DNA of 64,000 nt from Sphingoaurantiacus capsulatus (GCF_042648405.1 NZ_JBHRXV010000006.1:66525-130524), one strand, 5' to 3'; shown: positions 1 to 8,971, counted from the first letter of the stretch. Notes: generated by a model from the letters alone, not told the origin. Numbers and translations: made by a program.

Positions 1-1291
1 CGACGTTCGCGGCGAACTCCCGCGCCGCGGCGCCGTTGCGGGTGAAGATGGCGACGCCGTTGCCGTACTGGTGGTTGGTCGGCAGCGCGAGCGCCTCCTC
101 GAAGCTCTGCGCGCGCACCATCTGCAGGACAGGGCCGAAGATCTCTTCCTTGTAGCTCTGCATGTCGGGGGTAACGCGGTCGAAGAAGGTCGGGCCGACG
201 AAGAAGCCGTCCTCATGCCCCTGCAGCTTGAAGCCCCGGCCGTCGACCACCAGCTCGGCGCCTTCTCGCACCCCCATCTCGATATAGCTCTCGACCTTCG
301 CTTTATGGGCGGCGTTGATCACCGGGCCGTAGTGCGCATCCGCATCGGTGCTGACACCGAGGCGCAGCTTCTCGATCTCGGGCAGCAGCCGATCCTTCAA
401 GGCCTGTGCGGTCTGGTCGCCCACGGGGACCACCACGGGCAGCGCCATGCAGCGCTCGCCCGCCGAGCCGAAGGCGGCGCCGACGAGGTCGGCCACCGTC
501 TGGTCGAGGTCGGCGTCGGGGAGCACGATGCCGTGGTTCTTGGCGCCGCCCATCGCCTGCACCCGCTTCCCCGCGGCAACGCCGCGCTGGTAGACATAGT
601 GGGCGATATCGCTCGACCCGACAAAGCTCACCGCCTTGATGTCCTGATGATCGAGGATGGCGTCGACCACCGTCTTGTCGCCCTGCACGACGTTGAGGAC
701 ACCCTCGGGCAGCCCCGCTTCCATCATCAGCTCGGCGAGGCGCACCGGCACGCTCGGATCACGCTCGCTCGGCTTCAGGATGAAGGCGTTGCCGCACGCA
801 ATCGCCACCCCGAACATCCACATCGGGATCATCGCCGGGAAGTTGAACGGGGTGATGCCGGCGACCACACCGAGCGGCTGGCGCATCGAATAGACGTCGA
901 TCCCCGGACCCGCGCCCTGCGTGTACTCGCCCTTCAACAGATGCGGGATGCCGCAGGCGAACTCGATGACCTCGAGCCCGCGCTGGATGTCGCCCTTGGA
1001 GTCCGCGATCACCTTGCCGTGCTCCGACGACAGCAGATGCGCCAGTTCGTCCATATTGGCTTCCAAGAGCCGCTTGAACTCGAACATCACCCGCGCGCGA
1101 CGCTGCGGGTTGGTCGCCGCCCAGCCGCGCTGCGCTTCCACGGCGACGGCGACCGCGCGGTCCAGCTCCTCGACGGTGCCGAGGCCCACCCGCGCCTGCA
1201 CCTGGCCCGTGTTGGGGTCGAACACGTCGCCGAAGCGGCCCGAGGCGGACGCGACGGCAGAGCCGGAAATGAAATGATGGATGCTACGCAT
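1..1291 (-). CDS. mmsA: Methylmalonate-semialdehyde dehydrogenase (CoA-acylating), 3' end outside window
   Basis: Oxidises methylmalonate or malonate semialdehyde to propionyl- or acetyl-CoA in valine and inositol catabolism (family knowledge). About 430 of the usual ~500 residues are present; the C-terminus runs off the left edge. The translation from ATG at 1291 begins MRSIHHFISG and carries the ALDH cofactor segment ITPFNFPAMIP (near residue 150), GGAKNHG (Asn where hydrolytic ALDHs have the general-base Glu, typical of the CoA-acylating branch), the catalytic Cys in SAGERCMA (about residue 282) and EEIFGPVL (about 390). The start overlaps the end of the upstream antiporter gene by 8 bases, so the two are probably cotranscribed. 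The long plus-strand frames here are mirror artefacts of GC-rich coding sequence. Confidence 0.93.
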   Translation of the reverse strand, partial: MRSIHHFISGSAVASASGRFGDVFDPNTGQVQARVGLGTVEELDRAVAVAVEAQRGWAATNPQRRARVMFEFKRLLEANMDELAHLLSSEHGKVIADSKGDIQRGLEVIEFACGIPHLLKGEYTQGAGPGIDVYSMRQPLGVVAGITPFNFPAMIPMWMFGVAIACGNAFILKPSERDPSVPVRLAELMMEAGLPEGVLNVVQGDKTVVDAILDHQDIKAVSFVGSSDIAHYVYQRGVAAGKRVQAMGGAKNHGIVLPDADLDQTVADLVGAAFGSAGERCMALPVVVPVGDQTAQALKDRLLPEIEKLRLGVSTDADAHYGPVINAAHKAKVESYIEMGVREGAELVVDGRGFKLQGHEDGFFVGPTFFDRVTPDMQSYKEEIFGPVLQMVRAQSFEEALALPTNHQYGNGVAIFTRNGAAAREFAANV

Positions 1292-3092
1292 TGCTCGGGG
1301 CCTCATCCTGCTCGTCGCCGGCGAAGGGAATTTCGCCGACGGCGTCGTTGATGGTCTTGCGCGCCGGGTAGACGAGATGGCGCCCTGCGAGCAAGTCGCC
1401 GCTCGACATCTGCACGGCGAGCCGTTCCGCATCCAGGCGGCGATACTCGGTCTCGATGGCGTCGATGGTCGGATCGTCGGTGCCGAGCGCCTTTAGCGCC
1501 TGCCGCCCCATCGCCACCGCCGACTCGAACACCTCGCGCACCACCAGCTCGACATCTGCCTGCCGCAGCGCGATCAGATGACGGCGGTCGAACGCGCGGG
1601 CGAGCAGCTGCGCCTGCGGGAACGCCTCGCGCACGCTATGCAGCGCATCGGCCCCCAGCCAGCCGCCGTCGGCGGCGAACACGATCATGTCGACATGGTC
1701 GGCCCCGGCGGCGCGCAGCACGTCGACGCGCCGGCCGTCGCCATAATAGACCTTGATGCCGAACTGGCCGGTCAGCTCGATCTGCGAGGGTTTCAGGTCG
1801 ATCAAGGTCACCTCGACGCCGCGCCCGCGCAGCATGCGCTCGACGCCCTGCCCGAAGCGGCCATAGCCGACGATGATGACGCGGCAGCCGGCAGCGGCGC
1901 TTGGCCCGGCGAGCGTCACCGGCGCCTCGCGCGCCGTCACCAGCCCGCCCAGTCGGATGACCAGCGGCGTCAGCGCCATCGATACGGTGACCACTGCGCC
2001 GAACAGGCTGGCCGCCGCCGGCGACAGCAGCAAGCCCCGCTCGGCCGCCCCGAACAGCACGAAGCCGAACTCGCCGCCCTGCGACAGCAGCAGCCCCATC
2101 GGCAGCGCCGCGCGCCACGGCGATCCGAACAGCCGCGCCAGCCCGACGATGATGGCCGTCTTCACCGCCATCACCCCCACCGCCAGCGCGACGATCAGCG
2201 CCCAGCGGTCGGCAAGGATGGTGAGGTCGAGCGTCATGCCGACCGAGATGAAGAACAGGCCGAGCAGCAGGCCCCTGAATGGCTCGATGTCCGCTTCCAG
2301 CTCGTGCCGGTAGTTGGAATCGGCGAGCATCACGCCCGCGACGAAGGCGCCGAGCGCCATCGACAAGCCAAGGCTCGCCATCAGGAAGGCGCTGCCCAGC
2401 ACCGCCAGCAGCGCCGCGATCACGAACGCCTCGCGCGCGCCCAACTCGGCGATCACCCTGAACAGCGGGTTCATCAGATAGCGGCCGGCGAGCGCCAGCC
2501 CACCGATCGCCGCAACGGTGTAAACCGCCTGCATCCACCCCGAGGTCGCGCCGGCATCGGGCGTCCGGCTCAGCGCCGCGACGATGGTCAGCATCGGCAC
2601 AATCGACAGGTCCTGGAACAGCAGCATCGAGAAGCTGCGCTCGCCCATCGGCGTATTGAGCTGCTGCCGCTCCGACAAGAGCTGGATGACCAGCGCGGTG
2701 GAGGACAGCGCCAGCGGCAGGCCAACGACCAGCGCCGCCTGCCAGGTGAGCCCGGTCACCGCCAGCAGCAGCCCGGTGATGGCCAAGCCGCACAATGCCA
2801 CCTGCAGCAGCCCCAGCCCGAAGATGTCAACGCGCAACTGCCACAGCCGCGCCGGGCGCAGCTCCAGCCCGATAACGAACAGCAGCAGCACGATGCCGAA
2901 CTCGGAGAAGGCGAGCGTCGACTGCGGGTTGGCGACAAGGCCGAACAGATGCGGCCCGATCAGCAGCCCGGCGGCAAGATAGCCGAGCACCGCTCCAAGC
3001 TTCAGCCGGTGAAACAGCGGCACCGCCACCGTCGCGGCGGCCAAATAGACCACGGCGTCGCGCAGCAGGGTCGGTTCGTGCGCGACCGCCAT
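1284..3092 (-). CDS. Kef-type K+/H+ antiporter (CPA2) with RCK/TrkA-N domain
   Basis: A monovalent cation:proton antiporter of the KefB/KefC type, about 602 residues. Residues ~8-385 are an array of hydrophobic helices (Na_H_exchanger fold). Residues ~400-520 form a cytosolic Rossmann RCK domain with the nucleotide-binding motif VGYGRFGQGVERM and an acidic strand end (VTLIDL). The C-terminal ~60 residues are charged. Family members export K+ under electrophile or osmotic stress, gated by ligand binding to the RCK domain; the ligand here is unknown. ATG at 3092 was chosen because the upstream NifU-like gene stops at 3094, one base away; a longer frame from 3122 would overlap it. Whether it is glutathione-gated KefB/KefC or a YbaL-like member cannot be decided from the sequence. 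Confidence 0.9.
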   Translation of the reverse strand: MAVAHEPTLLRDAVVYLAAATVAVPLFHRLKLGAVLGYLAAGLLIGPHLFGLVANPQSTLAFSEFGIVLLLFVIGLELRPARLWQLRVDIFGLGLLQVALCGLAITGLLLAVTGLTWQAALVVGLPLALSSTALVIQLLSERQQLNTPMGERSFSMLLFQDLSIVPMLTIVAALSRTPDAGATSGWMQAVYTVAAIGGLALAGRYLMNPLFRVIAELGAREAFVIAALLAVLGSAFLMASLGLSMALGAFVAGVMLADSNYRHELEADIEPFRGLLLGLFFISVGMTLDLTILADRWALIVALAVGVMAVKTAIIVGLARLFGSPWRAALPMGLLLSQGGEFGFVLFGAAERGLLLSPAAASLFGAVVTVSMALTPLVIRLGGLVTAREAPVTLAGPSAAAGCRVIIVGYGRFGQGVERMLRGRGVEVTLIDLKPSQIELTGQFGIKVYYGDGRRVDVLRAAGADHVDMIVFAADGGWLGADALHSVREAFPQAQLLARAFDRRHLIALRQADVELVVREVFESAVAMGRQALKALGTDDPTIDAIETEYRRLDAERLAVQMSSGDLLAGRHLVYPARKTINDAVGEIPFAGDEQDEAPSNA

Positions 3093-3093
3093 A

Positions 3094-3522
3094 TCAGCGC
3101 CCCGCCGCGTCGGCCGCCGCATCGGCGGCGGTCTGGAAGGCGAGCAGGATCGACCCGTGGCGGCCCTTGTGCGGGCGGGCCGGCATCAGCGCCTCGATTC
3201 CCGGCCAGTCCCCCGGTGTCTCCGCCTCGCCCTTCAGATAGGCGGCCAGCGCATCGCGCGCGGCGGCCAGCTCCAGCGGCGTCTTGCCCAGCACCTCCGC
3301 CCCCATGATGGCCGCGGATGCCTGCCCCAGCGCACAGGCGCGCACCTCCTGCCCGAACCGCGCCACGCGGCCCGCCTCATCGAGATCGAGATCGACGATA
3401 ATCCGGCTCCCGCAAATCGGGCTCACCCGCTGCACACTCGCCTGCGGCCCCTCGAGCCGCGCCTGATGCGGGATCGCCGCGGCAAGGCGCAGGATATGAT
3501 TATTGTAGAGCGCCTCGGCCAT
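3094..3522 (-). CDS. NifU/IscU-like iron-sulfur scaffold family protein, atypical ligands
   Basis: 142 residues with the overall NifU N-terminal (IscU-like) fold pattern: MAEALYNNHILRLAA, then SPICGSRI (Cys37) and RACALGQASA (Cys63). Canonical IscU uses three Cys and an Asp (CGD) to hold the cluster. Here the Asp position reads Ser (CGS) and the expected third Cys reads Ser123 in GRHGSILL. The protein may therefore assist Fe-S assembly without holding a cluster in the usual way; that is inference. It lies 32 bases after the DUF3298-type lipoprotein gene and one base before the antiporter gene, in the same direction, so it belongs to the cysS-to-mmsA transcription unit. Confidence 0.82.
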   Translation of the reverse strand: MAEALYNNHILRLAAAIPHQARLEGPQASVQRVSPICGSRIIVDLDLDEAGRVARFGQEVRACALGQASAAIMGAEVLGKTPLELAAARDALAAYLKGEAETPGDWPGIEALMPARPHKGRHGSILLAFQTAADAAADAAGR

Positions 3523-3554
3523 TGCCGCCCTCTACTCGCTCGCGAGAGGCGCGG

Positions 3555-4340
3555 CTACTCCGCCGGGCGATACTCGGGCTTCACCAGCGTCGACACTTCG
3601 GGCTGCGGGAACACCCACAGCTCATAGCTGCCCTCGGCATAAGGGCCCGCGGTGTAGGGATCGAGATAGACCTTCAAACCGCCGGACGCATTCTCGTTCC
3701 AGCCGGCAAGCGTCACCGTCTGTTCGAGCAGCGGCGGGCAGGCGTCGAACTCGCCGCCGATCTTCACGCCGTCGCGCCGCTCGCTGCGTTCGCGGTCGAG
3801 CGCCTCGCAATAGGCCTTCTCGATCACCGGCTTCGCCTTCGCCCAGTCGGCGAACAGGTCGGGCAGCGCGAGGCGCTTGCCGATCTGCTTGTCCCAGATG
3901 ATGCCGCGCGCGTAGTGCATGCCGTGCGCGCCGCCGGTGAAGGTGTCGGTGCTCGCGACGAGGCTGAGCAGCCGCGGCGTGTCCGCCTCCACCTTCCAGT
4001 CCTGTTGCCAATAATGGCCGAAGAACGGTGCATCGGGGCCGCGCGCCATGCGCTCCTCCTCGGCGCCCGCGCGCGCGTCTTCAAGCGCCTCCTGCGCCTC
4101 CTTGCGGAGCGCGGCCAGCAGCGGCGGGAAGGCGGCAACGTCGGGCACCATGCGCCAGCCGAAATCGAGCACCTCGCTCTGCTCGCGGATCAGCAGATCG
4201 CTAGCCGGGATCACCGCCGATGCGGCGGGCGCCTCGGCAGCAGGCTGCTCGGCCTTCGGCGCCTCGGGCGTGCTGCTGTCACAGGCGGCGACCGCCAGCA
4301 GCAGCATCGCGGCAAGGCCAAGCTTCAGGCGCGTTTCCAT
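3555..4340 (-). CDS. Lipoprotein with DUF3298/RsiV-like domain
   Basis: 261 residues. A signal peptide ends in a lipobox LLAVAAC, with the lipidated Cys at residue 20, followed by a Pro/Ala/Glu-rich spacer to about residue 45. The remainder contains the DUF3298/PdaC-RsiV-type signature: TFTGGAHGMHYARG, then a segment on input to a response (KQIGKRLALPDLF) and a C-terminal YTAGPYAEGSYEL. Homologous domains occur in the anti-sigma factor RsiV and in peptidoglycan deacetylase PdaC as lysozyme- or glycan-binding modules, but no enzymatic function is visible here. The start codon overlaps the cysS 3' end by 16 bases, implying translational coupling. Predicted location is the inner or outer membrane facing the periplasm. 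Confidence 0.82.
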   Translation of the reverse strand: METRLKLGLAAMLLLAVAACDSSTPEAPKAEQPAAEAPAASAVIPASDLLIREQSEVLDFGWRMVPDVAAFPPLLAALRKEAQEALEDARAGAEEERMARGPDAPFFGHYWQQDWKVEADTPRLLSLVASTDTFTGGAHGMHYARGIIWDKQIGKRLALPDLFADWAKAKPVIEKAYCEALDRERSERRDGVKIGGEFDACPPLLEQTVTLAGWNENASGGLKVYLDPYTAGPYAEGSYELWVFPQPEVSTLVKPEYRPAE

Positions 4341-5830
4341 GTCGTTCCTCCGGGGCCATCTTCCAGAACGATCCCGGCGTCGGTCAGCTCCTGCCGGATG
4401 CGGTCGGCGGCGGCGAAATCCTTGGCCGCCCGAGCTGCATTTCGGGCCTGAATATGCTCTTCGATATCGTGCGGGAGGATCGGTGCAGAAACGATGGTTA
4501 TCAGCTGTGGATGCTGAGCGGCATCTGCAGGATCGACCGAGACGATCGTCGCCCCCTTAAGCCACTCCTCCGGTTCGCTTTGCAGAATACCGAGCAGGCG
4601 ACCGGCGGCCACCGCACCACCTAGGAGCACGGCGATCTCGTCCATGTAGTCTGCAACGAAATCCGCTTCGGATGAAAGATCACGGCCATCTTCAGCATTC
4701 TGCGCGTCGATGAGCTTACCGGCCCGCTTAAAGATGGCTGACACCTCGGAAATCGCCTTAGGCGTGTTTAAATCATCGCGAAGCGCCACCATCACCGTTT
4801 CCGGTGGCTGCGCAAGCGGGAGGTTCTTCCCTCGTAGGCGATGCCAGTTCAACCGCGCGTACCAGCGATCGAGCGTCTTCTTGTACTGCTCGATCAGCGC
4901 GTCGGTCCAGTCGAGCGGCTGGCGGTAGTGTGCCGACAGCAACGCCAGCCGCAGCACTTCGCCCTTGTGGCCCGCCGCCAGCAGCCGGTCGACGGTGATG
5001 ACATTGCCGAGCGACTTCGACATCTTCTCGGCGTTCATCGACAGGAAACCGTTGTGCAGCCACACGCGCGCCAGCGGCGCGCCGCCGTGCGAGCAGGCGG
5101 ACTGCGCCACCTCATTCTCATGGTGCGGGAACTGCAGGTCGATGCCGCCGGCGTGGATGTCGATGGTCTCGCCGAGATGCGCCTCGATCATCGCCGAGCA
5201 TTCGATATGCCAGCCGGGGCGGCCGCGGCCCCAGGGCGAGTCCCAGCCGGGCTGGCTGTCGTCGCTCGGCTTCCACAGCACGAAATCGGCGGGCGAGCGC
5301 TTATAGGGGGCGACCTCGACGCGCGCGCCGGCGATCATCTCGTCCATCGGCCGCTTCGACAGCCGGCCATAATCGGGCCAGCTCGGCACGTCGAACAGCA
5401 CATGGCCTTCGGCGGCATAGGCGTGGCCGGCGTCGATCAGCCGCTCGATCATCGCCACCATCTGCGGGACATGCGCGGTGGCATAGGGCTCGATATCGGG
5501 CCGGGCGACGCCGAGCGCGCCCATGTCGTCGAGATAATGCTGCGCAAACCGTGAGGTGATCGTCTCGATCGGCACGCCTTCGGCGGCGGCGGACGCGATG
5601 ATCTTGTCCTCGATGTCGGTGATGTTGCGCGCGTAGACGACGCTGTCGGCGCCATAGCGATGGCGCAGCAGCCGCGCGAGCACGTCGAAGACGACAGCGG
5701 GGCGCGCGTTGCCGATATGGGCGCGGTTGTAAACGGTGGGGCCGCACACATACATCGTCACCCGCTTTTCATTGGCGGGCTTGAAAGGCTTCTTCTCACG
5801 CGTCAGCGTATTGTAGAGGTGGAGGTCCAT
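4325..5830 (-). CDS. cysS: Cysteine--tRNA ligase
   Basis: Charges tRNA-Cys with cysteine in the cytoplasm. About 501 residues from ATG at 5830. Visible class I motifs are the zinc-ligand/HIGH region YVCGPTVYNRAHIGN near residue 28, ECSAMIEAH and LQFPHHENEVAQS (zinc-binding Cys and His), and the KMSKS loop in AEKMSKSLGN near residue 271. An upstream in-frame ATG at 5866 would add 12 residues; it has AGGG directly abutting it and no spaced ribosome-binding site, so the shorter form is preferred but not proven. A palindromic repeat lies upstream, between it and cvpA. The 3' end overlaps the lipoprotein start. Confidence 0.96.
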   Translation of the reverse strand: MDLHLYNTLTREKKPFKPANEKRVTMYVCGPTVYNRAHIGNARPAVVFDVLARLLRHRYGADSVVYARNITDIEDKIIASAAAEGVPIETITSRFAQHYLDDMGALGVARPDIEPYATAHVPQMVAMIERLIDAGHAYAAEGHVLFDVPSWPDYGRLSKRPMDEMIAGARVEVAPYKRSPADFVLWKPSDDSQPGWDSPWGRGRPGWHIECSAMIEAHLGETIDIHAGGIDLQFPHHENEVAQSACSHGGAPLARVWLHNGFLSMNAEKMSKSLGNVITVDRLLAAGHKGEVLRLALLSAHYRQPLDWTDALIEQYKKTLDRWYARLNWHRLRGKNLPLAQPPETVMVALRDDLNTPKAISEVSAIFKRAGKLIDAQNAEDGRDLSSEADFVADYMDEIAVLLGGAVAAGRLLGILQSEPEEWLKGATIVSVDPADAAQHPQLITIVSAPILPHDIEEHIQARNAARAAKDFAAADRIRQELTDAGIVLEDGPGGTTWKRA

Positions 5831-5904
5831 GCGCGCGGGCTTAGCGGTTTCGGCCAGCAGCGTCATCCCTGCCCGTGGTGCGCGACGCCCTTGTCACCCC
5901 ACAA

Positions 5905-5976
5905 CCGTCATACCGGCGAAAGCCGGTATCCAGACCGGCCCGTCGAACTGGATACCGGCTTTCGCCGGTATGACGG
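5905..5976. repeat. Palindromic REP-like element, GTCATACCGG type
   Basis: Two perfect 29-base inverted arms (5905-5933 and 5948-5976) separated by 14 bases, forming a long hairpin core built on CCGTCATACCGGCGAAAG. It lies between cvpA and cysS. A near-identical element is at 30406-30476 and a related one at 13058-13133. It is non-coding. It could stabilise mRNA or attenuate transcription between the two genes; that is inference. Confidence 0.9.
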
Positions 5977-5988
5977 AATGGGTGGGAG

Positions 5989-6591
5989 CTATTGCTGCTC
6001 CGGCTCTTCGCGCCCGCCGCTCTTCAGCAGCGCGTCGAGGCTTTCGCGGGCCGCTTCCTCATAGCCGCCGCCGTCGGTCGCGGTGGCGACGCCCGGCGCG
6101 GCGCGCTGCTCCTCGACCCAGTCGACGATCGCCTCGCTCGACAGCTTCAGCAGCGGATAGGTCTTCGCCGAGCGCAGCCAGTCGGGCTTGGGCTCGTCCT
6201 TTCCCCAGGTCACGTCGAAGAACAGGTTGATGAGCAGGAACAGCAAGGCCGCGCCGATCAGGCCCTTGATCGCGCCGAAGCCCAGGCCGAGCACCCGATC
6301 CACCGGCCCGACGATCGATTTCCGCGTCCGCTCGCCGAGCAAGCGGGCGATCAGGCGGAAGCCGATGAAGGTGACGAGGAAGATGAACACGAAGGCGAGG
6401 ATCGCGCCGCCGGTCTCGGTGCCGGTGATGCCAGCCGCGAACGCCGAGCCGGGCTCGTAGAACAGCCGCAGCGCCGCGACGCCCGCCACCCAGGCGATCA
6501 GCGACAGGATTTCGGTGACGAACCCGCGCAGCACGCCGAGCACGGCGGCGGAGCCGATCATCAGGATGACGAGAATGTCGAACGCGGTCAT
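5989..6591 (-). CDS. cvpA: CvpA family inner-membrane protein
   Basis: 200 residues starting MTAFDILVILMI, with four predicted hydrophobic helices in the first ~165 residues, including GVLRGFVTEILSLIAWVAG and AILAFVFIFLVTFIGFRL, and then a polar C-terminal tail (~170-200). This layout and the GxxRGxxxEhhsLhaW pattern mark the CvpA/colicin V production family, linked in enterobacteria to purF expression and envelope stress. It starts 10 bases after the radA stop and is probably cotranscribed with it. Exact molecular activity is unknown. Confidence 0.9.
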   Translation of the reverse strand: MTAFDILVILMIGSAAVLGVLRGFVTEILSLIAWVAGVAALRLFYEPGSAFAAGITGTETGGAILAFVFIFLVTFIGFRLIARLLGERTRKSIVGPVDRVLGLGFGAIKGLIGAALLFLLINLFFDVTWGKDEPKPDWLRSAKTYPLLKLSSEAIVDWVEEQRAAPGVATATDGGGYEEAARESLDALLKSGGREEPEQQ

Positions 6592-6601
6592 GATGTCAGG
6601 C

Positions 6602-7975
6602 TTATGAGCGGCCGGTCAGATGGTCAACGAGTTGGCCGAGGCGACCGAACTGCGCCGCCTTCATCCCCTTGGGCACGCCGTTGCCGTTGGCGGGCATCAG
6701 CGCCTCGTGGAAGCCGAGCTTCGCCGCCTCTTTCAGCCGCAGCGCCGCGTGGCTGGCGGTGCGCACTTCGCCCGACAGCGCGATCTCGCCCATCGCCACC
6801 GTGTCGGTCGGGAAGGGCTGCTCGGTGAGCGCCGAAATGAGCGCCGCGGCCACCGCGAGATCGGCGGCCGGGTCGCTGACCTTCAGCCCGCCGGCGACGT
6901 TCAAATAGACTTCGCAGGTGGACAGCGAGAGCCCGCAGCGCGCCTCCAGCACCGCGAGGATCATCGCGAGGCGCGCCGAATCCCAGCCGACCACCGCGCG
7001 GCGCGGGGTGGCACCGCTGGCGATCCGCACCACCAGCGCCTGGATTTCGACCATCACCGGCCGCGTGCCCTCAAGCGCGGGAAACACCACCGATCCCGAC
7101 ACCGGCCGGTCGCGCTCGGTGAGGAACAGCGAGGAGGGATTGGCGACCTCGTCGAGACCGGCGGCGCCCATCGCGAACACACCGATCTCGTCGGTGCCGC
7201 CGAAGCGGTTCTTCACCGCGCGCAGGATGCGATACTGATGGCTGCGCTCGCCCTCGAAGTAGAGGACGGTGTCGACCATATGTTCGAGCACGCGCGGGCC
7301 GGCGATCTGGCCGTCCTTGGTGACATGGCCGACCAGCACCAGCGCGCAGCCCGAGGTCTTGGCGTAGCGGATCAGTTCCTGCGCGGCGGCGCGCACCTGG
7401 CTGACCGTCCCCGGCGCGCCTTCGAGCGTGTCCGAATGCATCGTCTGGATGGAGTCGATGACCAGCAGCGCCGGCGGCGGGCCCTTCGCCAGCGTCGTCA
7501 GGATGTCGCGCACCGACGTAGCGCTGGCGAGCGCCACCGGCGCCTTGTCGAGCCCGAGCCGCTGCGCGCGCAGCCGTACCTGATCCGCCGATTCCTCGCC
7601 GGTGATATAGGCGACGCCCCTGCCCGCCTGCGCCATGCGGCCGGCAGCCTGCAGCAGCAAGGTCGACTTGCCGATGCCGGGGTCGCCGCCGATCAGGATC
7701 GCTGAGGCCGGCACGATGCCGCCGCCGAGCGCGCGGTCCAATTCGGCGATGCCGCTCGGCAGCCGCGGCGGCAGCGCCACCGTCTCGTCGAGCCGCGTCA
7801 TGTCGAGCAGCCGGCCACCGCTGGCGAGGCTGTGCTTGGCGGAGAAGGCGGTGACCGTCGCGGTCGCCTCGGCCTGGATGCTGTTCCATTCCTGGCAGTC
7901 GACGCACTGGCCCGCCCATTTGGCATGGGCGGCCCCGCAGGACTGGCAGACATAGCGGGTCGCGGCCTTGGCCAT
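6602..7975 (-). CDS. radA: DNA repair protein RadA (Sms), branch-migration ATPase
   Basis: RecA-like helicase that promotes branch migration of recombination intermediates. About 457 residues. The N-terminal four-Cys zinc finger is YVCQSC...QCVDC (Cys10, 13, 25, 28). The Walker A motif is GGDPGIGKST near residue 100, the RadA-specific KNRFG motif is near residue 259 (RAVKNRFGG), and a Lon-protease-like domain follows from about 290. ATG at 7975 is chosen over GTG at 7981 because GGAG (7983-7986) is well spaced for it. It diverges from the outer-membrane protein gene at 8110 across a 134-base intergenic region. Confidence 0.96.
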   Translation of the reverse strand: MAKAATRYVCQSCGAAHAKWAGQCVDCQEWNSIQAEATATVTAFSAKHSLASGGRLLDMTRLDETVALPPRLPSGIAELDRALGGGIVPASAILIGGDPGIGKSTLLLQAAGRMAQAGRGVAYITGEESADQVRLRAQRLGLDKAPVALASATSVRDILTTLAKGPPPALLVIDSIQTMHSDTLEGAPGTVSQVRAAAQELIRYAKTSGCALVLVGHVTKDGQIAGPRVLEHMVDTVLYFEGERSHQYRILRAVKNRFGGTDEIGVFAMGAAGLDEVANPSSLFLTERDRPVSGSVVFPALEGTRPVMVEIQALVVRIASGATPRRAVVGWDSARLAMILAVLEARCGLSLSTCEVYLNVAGGLKVSDPAADLAVAAALISALTEQPFPTDTVAMGEIALSGEVRTASHAALRLKEAAKLGFHEALMPANGNGVPKGMKAAQFGRLGQLVDHLTGRS

Positions 7976-8109
7976 CTTCACTCCGGAAAATCGAACAGAA
8001 GGCGAACATATCGCCGTGTTGCGGAGAGAGCAACGCCGTAGCCGGAACGATTCCCGTTCATGTTCGCTATCGGTGCCGTAAGTGAGTTGCGTTCGACAGG
8101 GTAAGGTCG

Positions 8110-8778
8110 ATGTTGCGTAAGCTGTTCTGTGCTGCCGGGCTGGCGCTGATTGCGGCGCCAGCCGCGGCGGAAACCCCCGAGATCACCACCGGCATCACCG
8201 CCGGCACGCTGGGCGTCGGCCCCGAGGTCGGCGTGCGGCTGGGGCCGAAGGTCGGCGTTCGCGCCAACGCGATGGTCGGCGGCACCGGCATCGTCGATAT
8301 CGACGCGCAGTCGGACGATATCCCCTTCGACGGCGCGGTGCGCAGCCGCTCGGTCGGTGCGATGCTCGATTTCTATCCGGCGAACAATGGCTTCCGCGTG
8401 TCGGCCGGCTTCCGGATCAACGGCAACAAGGCGACCTTGCGCGCCACGCCGACCACCAACACGACCATCGGCCCGCGCAGCGTGACGCCGATGCAGGTTG
8501 GCACCTTGCGCGCCAGCTACCGCGTCCGCGACTGGGCGCCGACCCTGACGGTCGGATACTCGGGCGAGATCGCGCCGAAGCTGTCGCTGGGGGTGGAGGC
8601 GGGCGCCGTCTATCACGGCGCGCCGAAGATCACCTCGCTGACCTCGTCAGGCGGCTCGCTGTCGGGGGATGCGGGATTCGCGGCGGATCTGGAGACCGAG
8701 CGGATGCTGATCCAGAACGATATCAGCGACTATAAATTCTATCCGGTCGCCCAGGTGTCGCTCGCCTATCGCTTCTGA
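8110..8778 (+). CDS. Outer-membrane beta-barrel protein (OmpW/OprF-like size), function unknown
   Basis: 222 residues. A clear Sec signal peptide MLRKLFCAAGLALIAAPAAAE is followed by alternating amphipathic strands (GVGPEVGVRLGPKVGVRA, FRVSAGFRINGN) and a terminal aromatic beta-signal ending VSLAYRF, which is the outer-membrane insertion signal. This supports an eight-strand-type barrel. No specific substrate motif is recognisable. It stands alone on the plus strand between divergent radA and the convergent anti-sigma factor gene. A GC-rich hairpin follows at 8786-8835. Confidence 0.85.
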   Translation: MLRKLFCAAGLALIAAPAAAETPEITTGITAGTLGVGPEVGVRLGPKVGVRANAMVGGTGIVDIDAQSDDIPFDGAVRSRSVGAMLDFYPANNGFRVSAGFRINGNKATLRATPTTNTTIGPRSVTPMQVGTLRASYRVRDWAPTLTVGYSGEIAPKLSLGVEAGAVYHGAPKITSLTSSGGSLSGDAGFAADLETERMLIQNDISDYKFYPVAQVSLAYRF

Positions 8779-8785
8779 ATGAAAG

Positions 8786-8835
8786 TGCGGCGGGCTCGGA
8801 ACCGGGGGCACCAGGCGTTCCGAAAACCCGCCGCA
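8786..8835 (+). terminator. Possible hairpin terminator after the barrel protein gene
   Basis: A 9-base perfect stem, TGCGGCGGG pairing with CCCGCCGCA (8827-8835), starts 8 bases after the stop codon of the barrel protein. There is no T-tract, so termination is only suggested by position. Confidence 0.4.
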
Positions 8836-8954
8836 GGGGGGAGAGAGGGTAAACCGCCGGGCCGGCATGTTCGGCTCCGCCCCGGCGTCTCACGATACTC
8901 AGCAGCAGATACGGTGAGGATTTCTACCCGGATGCAAATCCGCGTAGATTATTT

Positions 8955-8966
8955 TTACCCGGGTAA
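8955..8966. promoter_or_regulatory. 12-base palindrome TTACCCGGGTAA in AT-rich tract
   Basis: A perfect palindrome flanked by T-rich sequence on both sides lies in the only AT-rich patch of this region, just beyond the anti-sigma factor stop at 8972. It could be a protein-binding site or part of a terminator; nothing decides between these. Confidence 0.25.
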
Positions 8967-8971
8967 TTTTT

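Noticed and set aside
71..1351. 426-residue plus-strand open frame over mmsA
   Set aside because: It is the mirror of the real minus-strand dehydrogenase and has a His/Arg/Gly-rich composition without domains, typical of antisense frames in GC-rich DNA.
1578..3308. 576-residue plus-strand frame over the antiporter
   Set aside because: Gln/Arg/His-rich antisense frame with no motif; the minus strand encodes a clear Kef-type antiporter.
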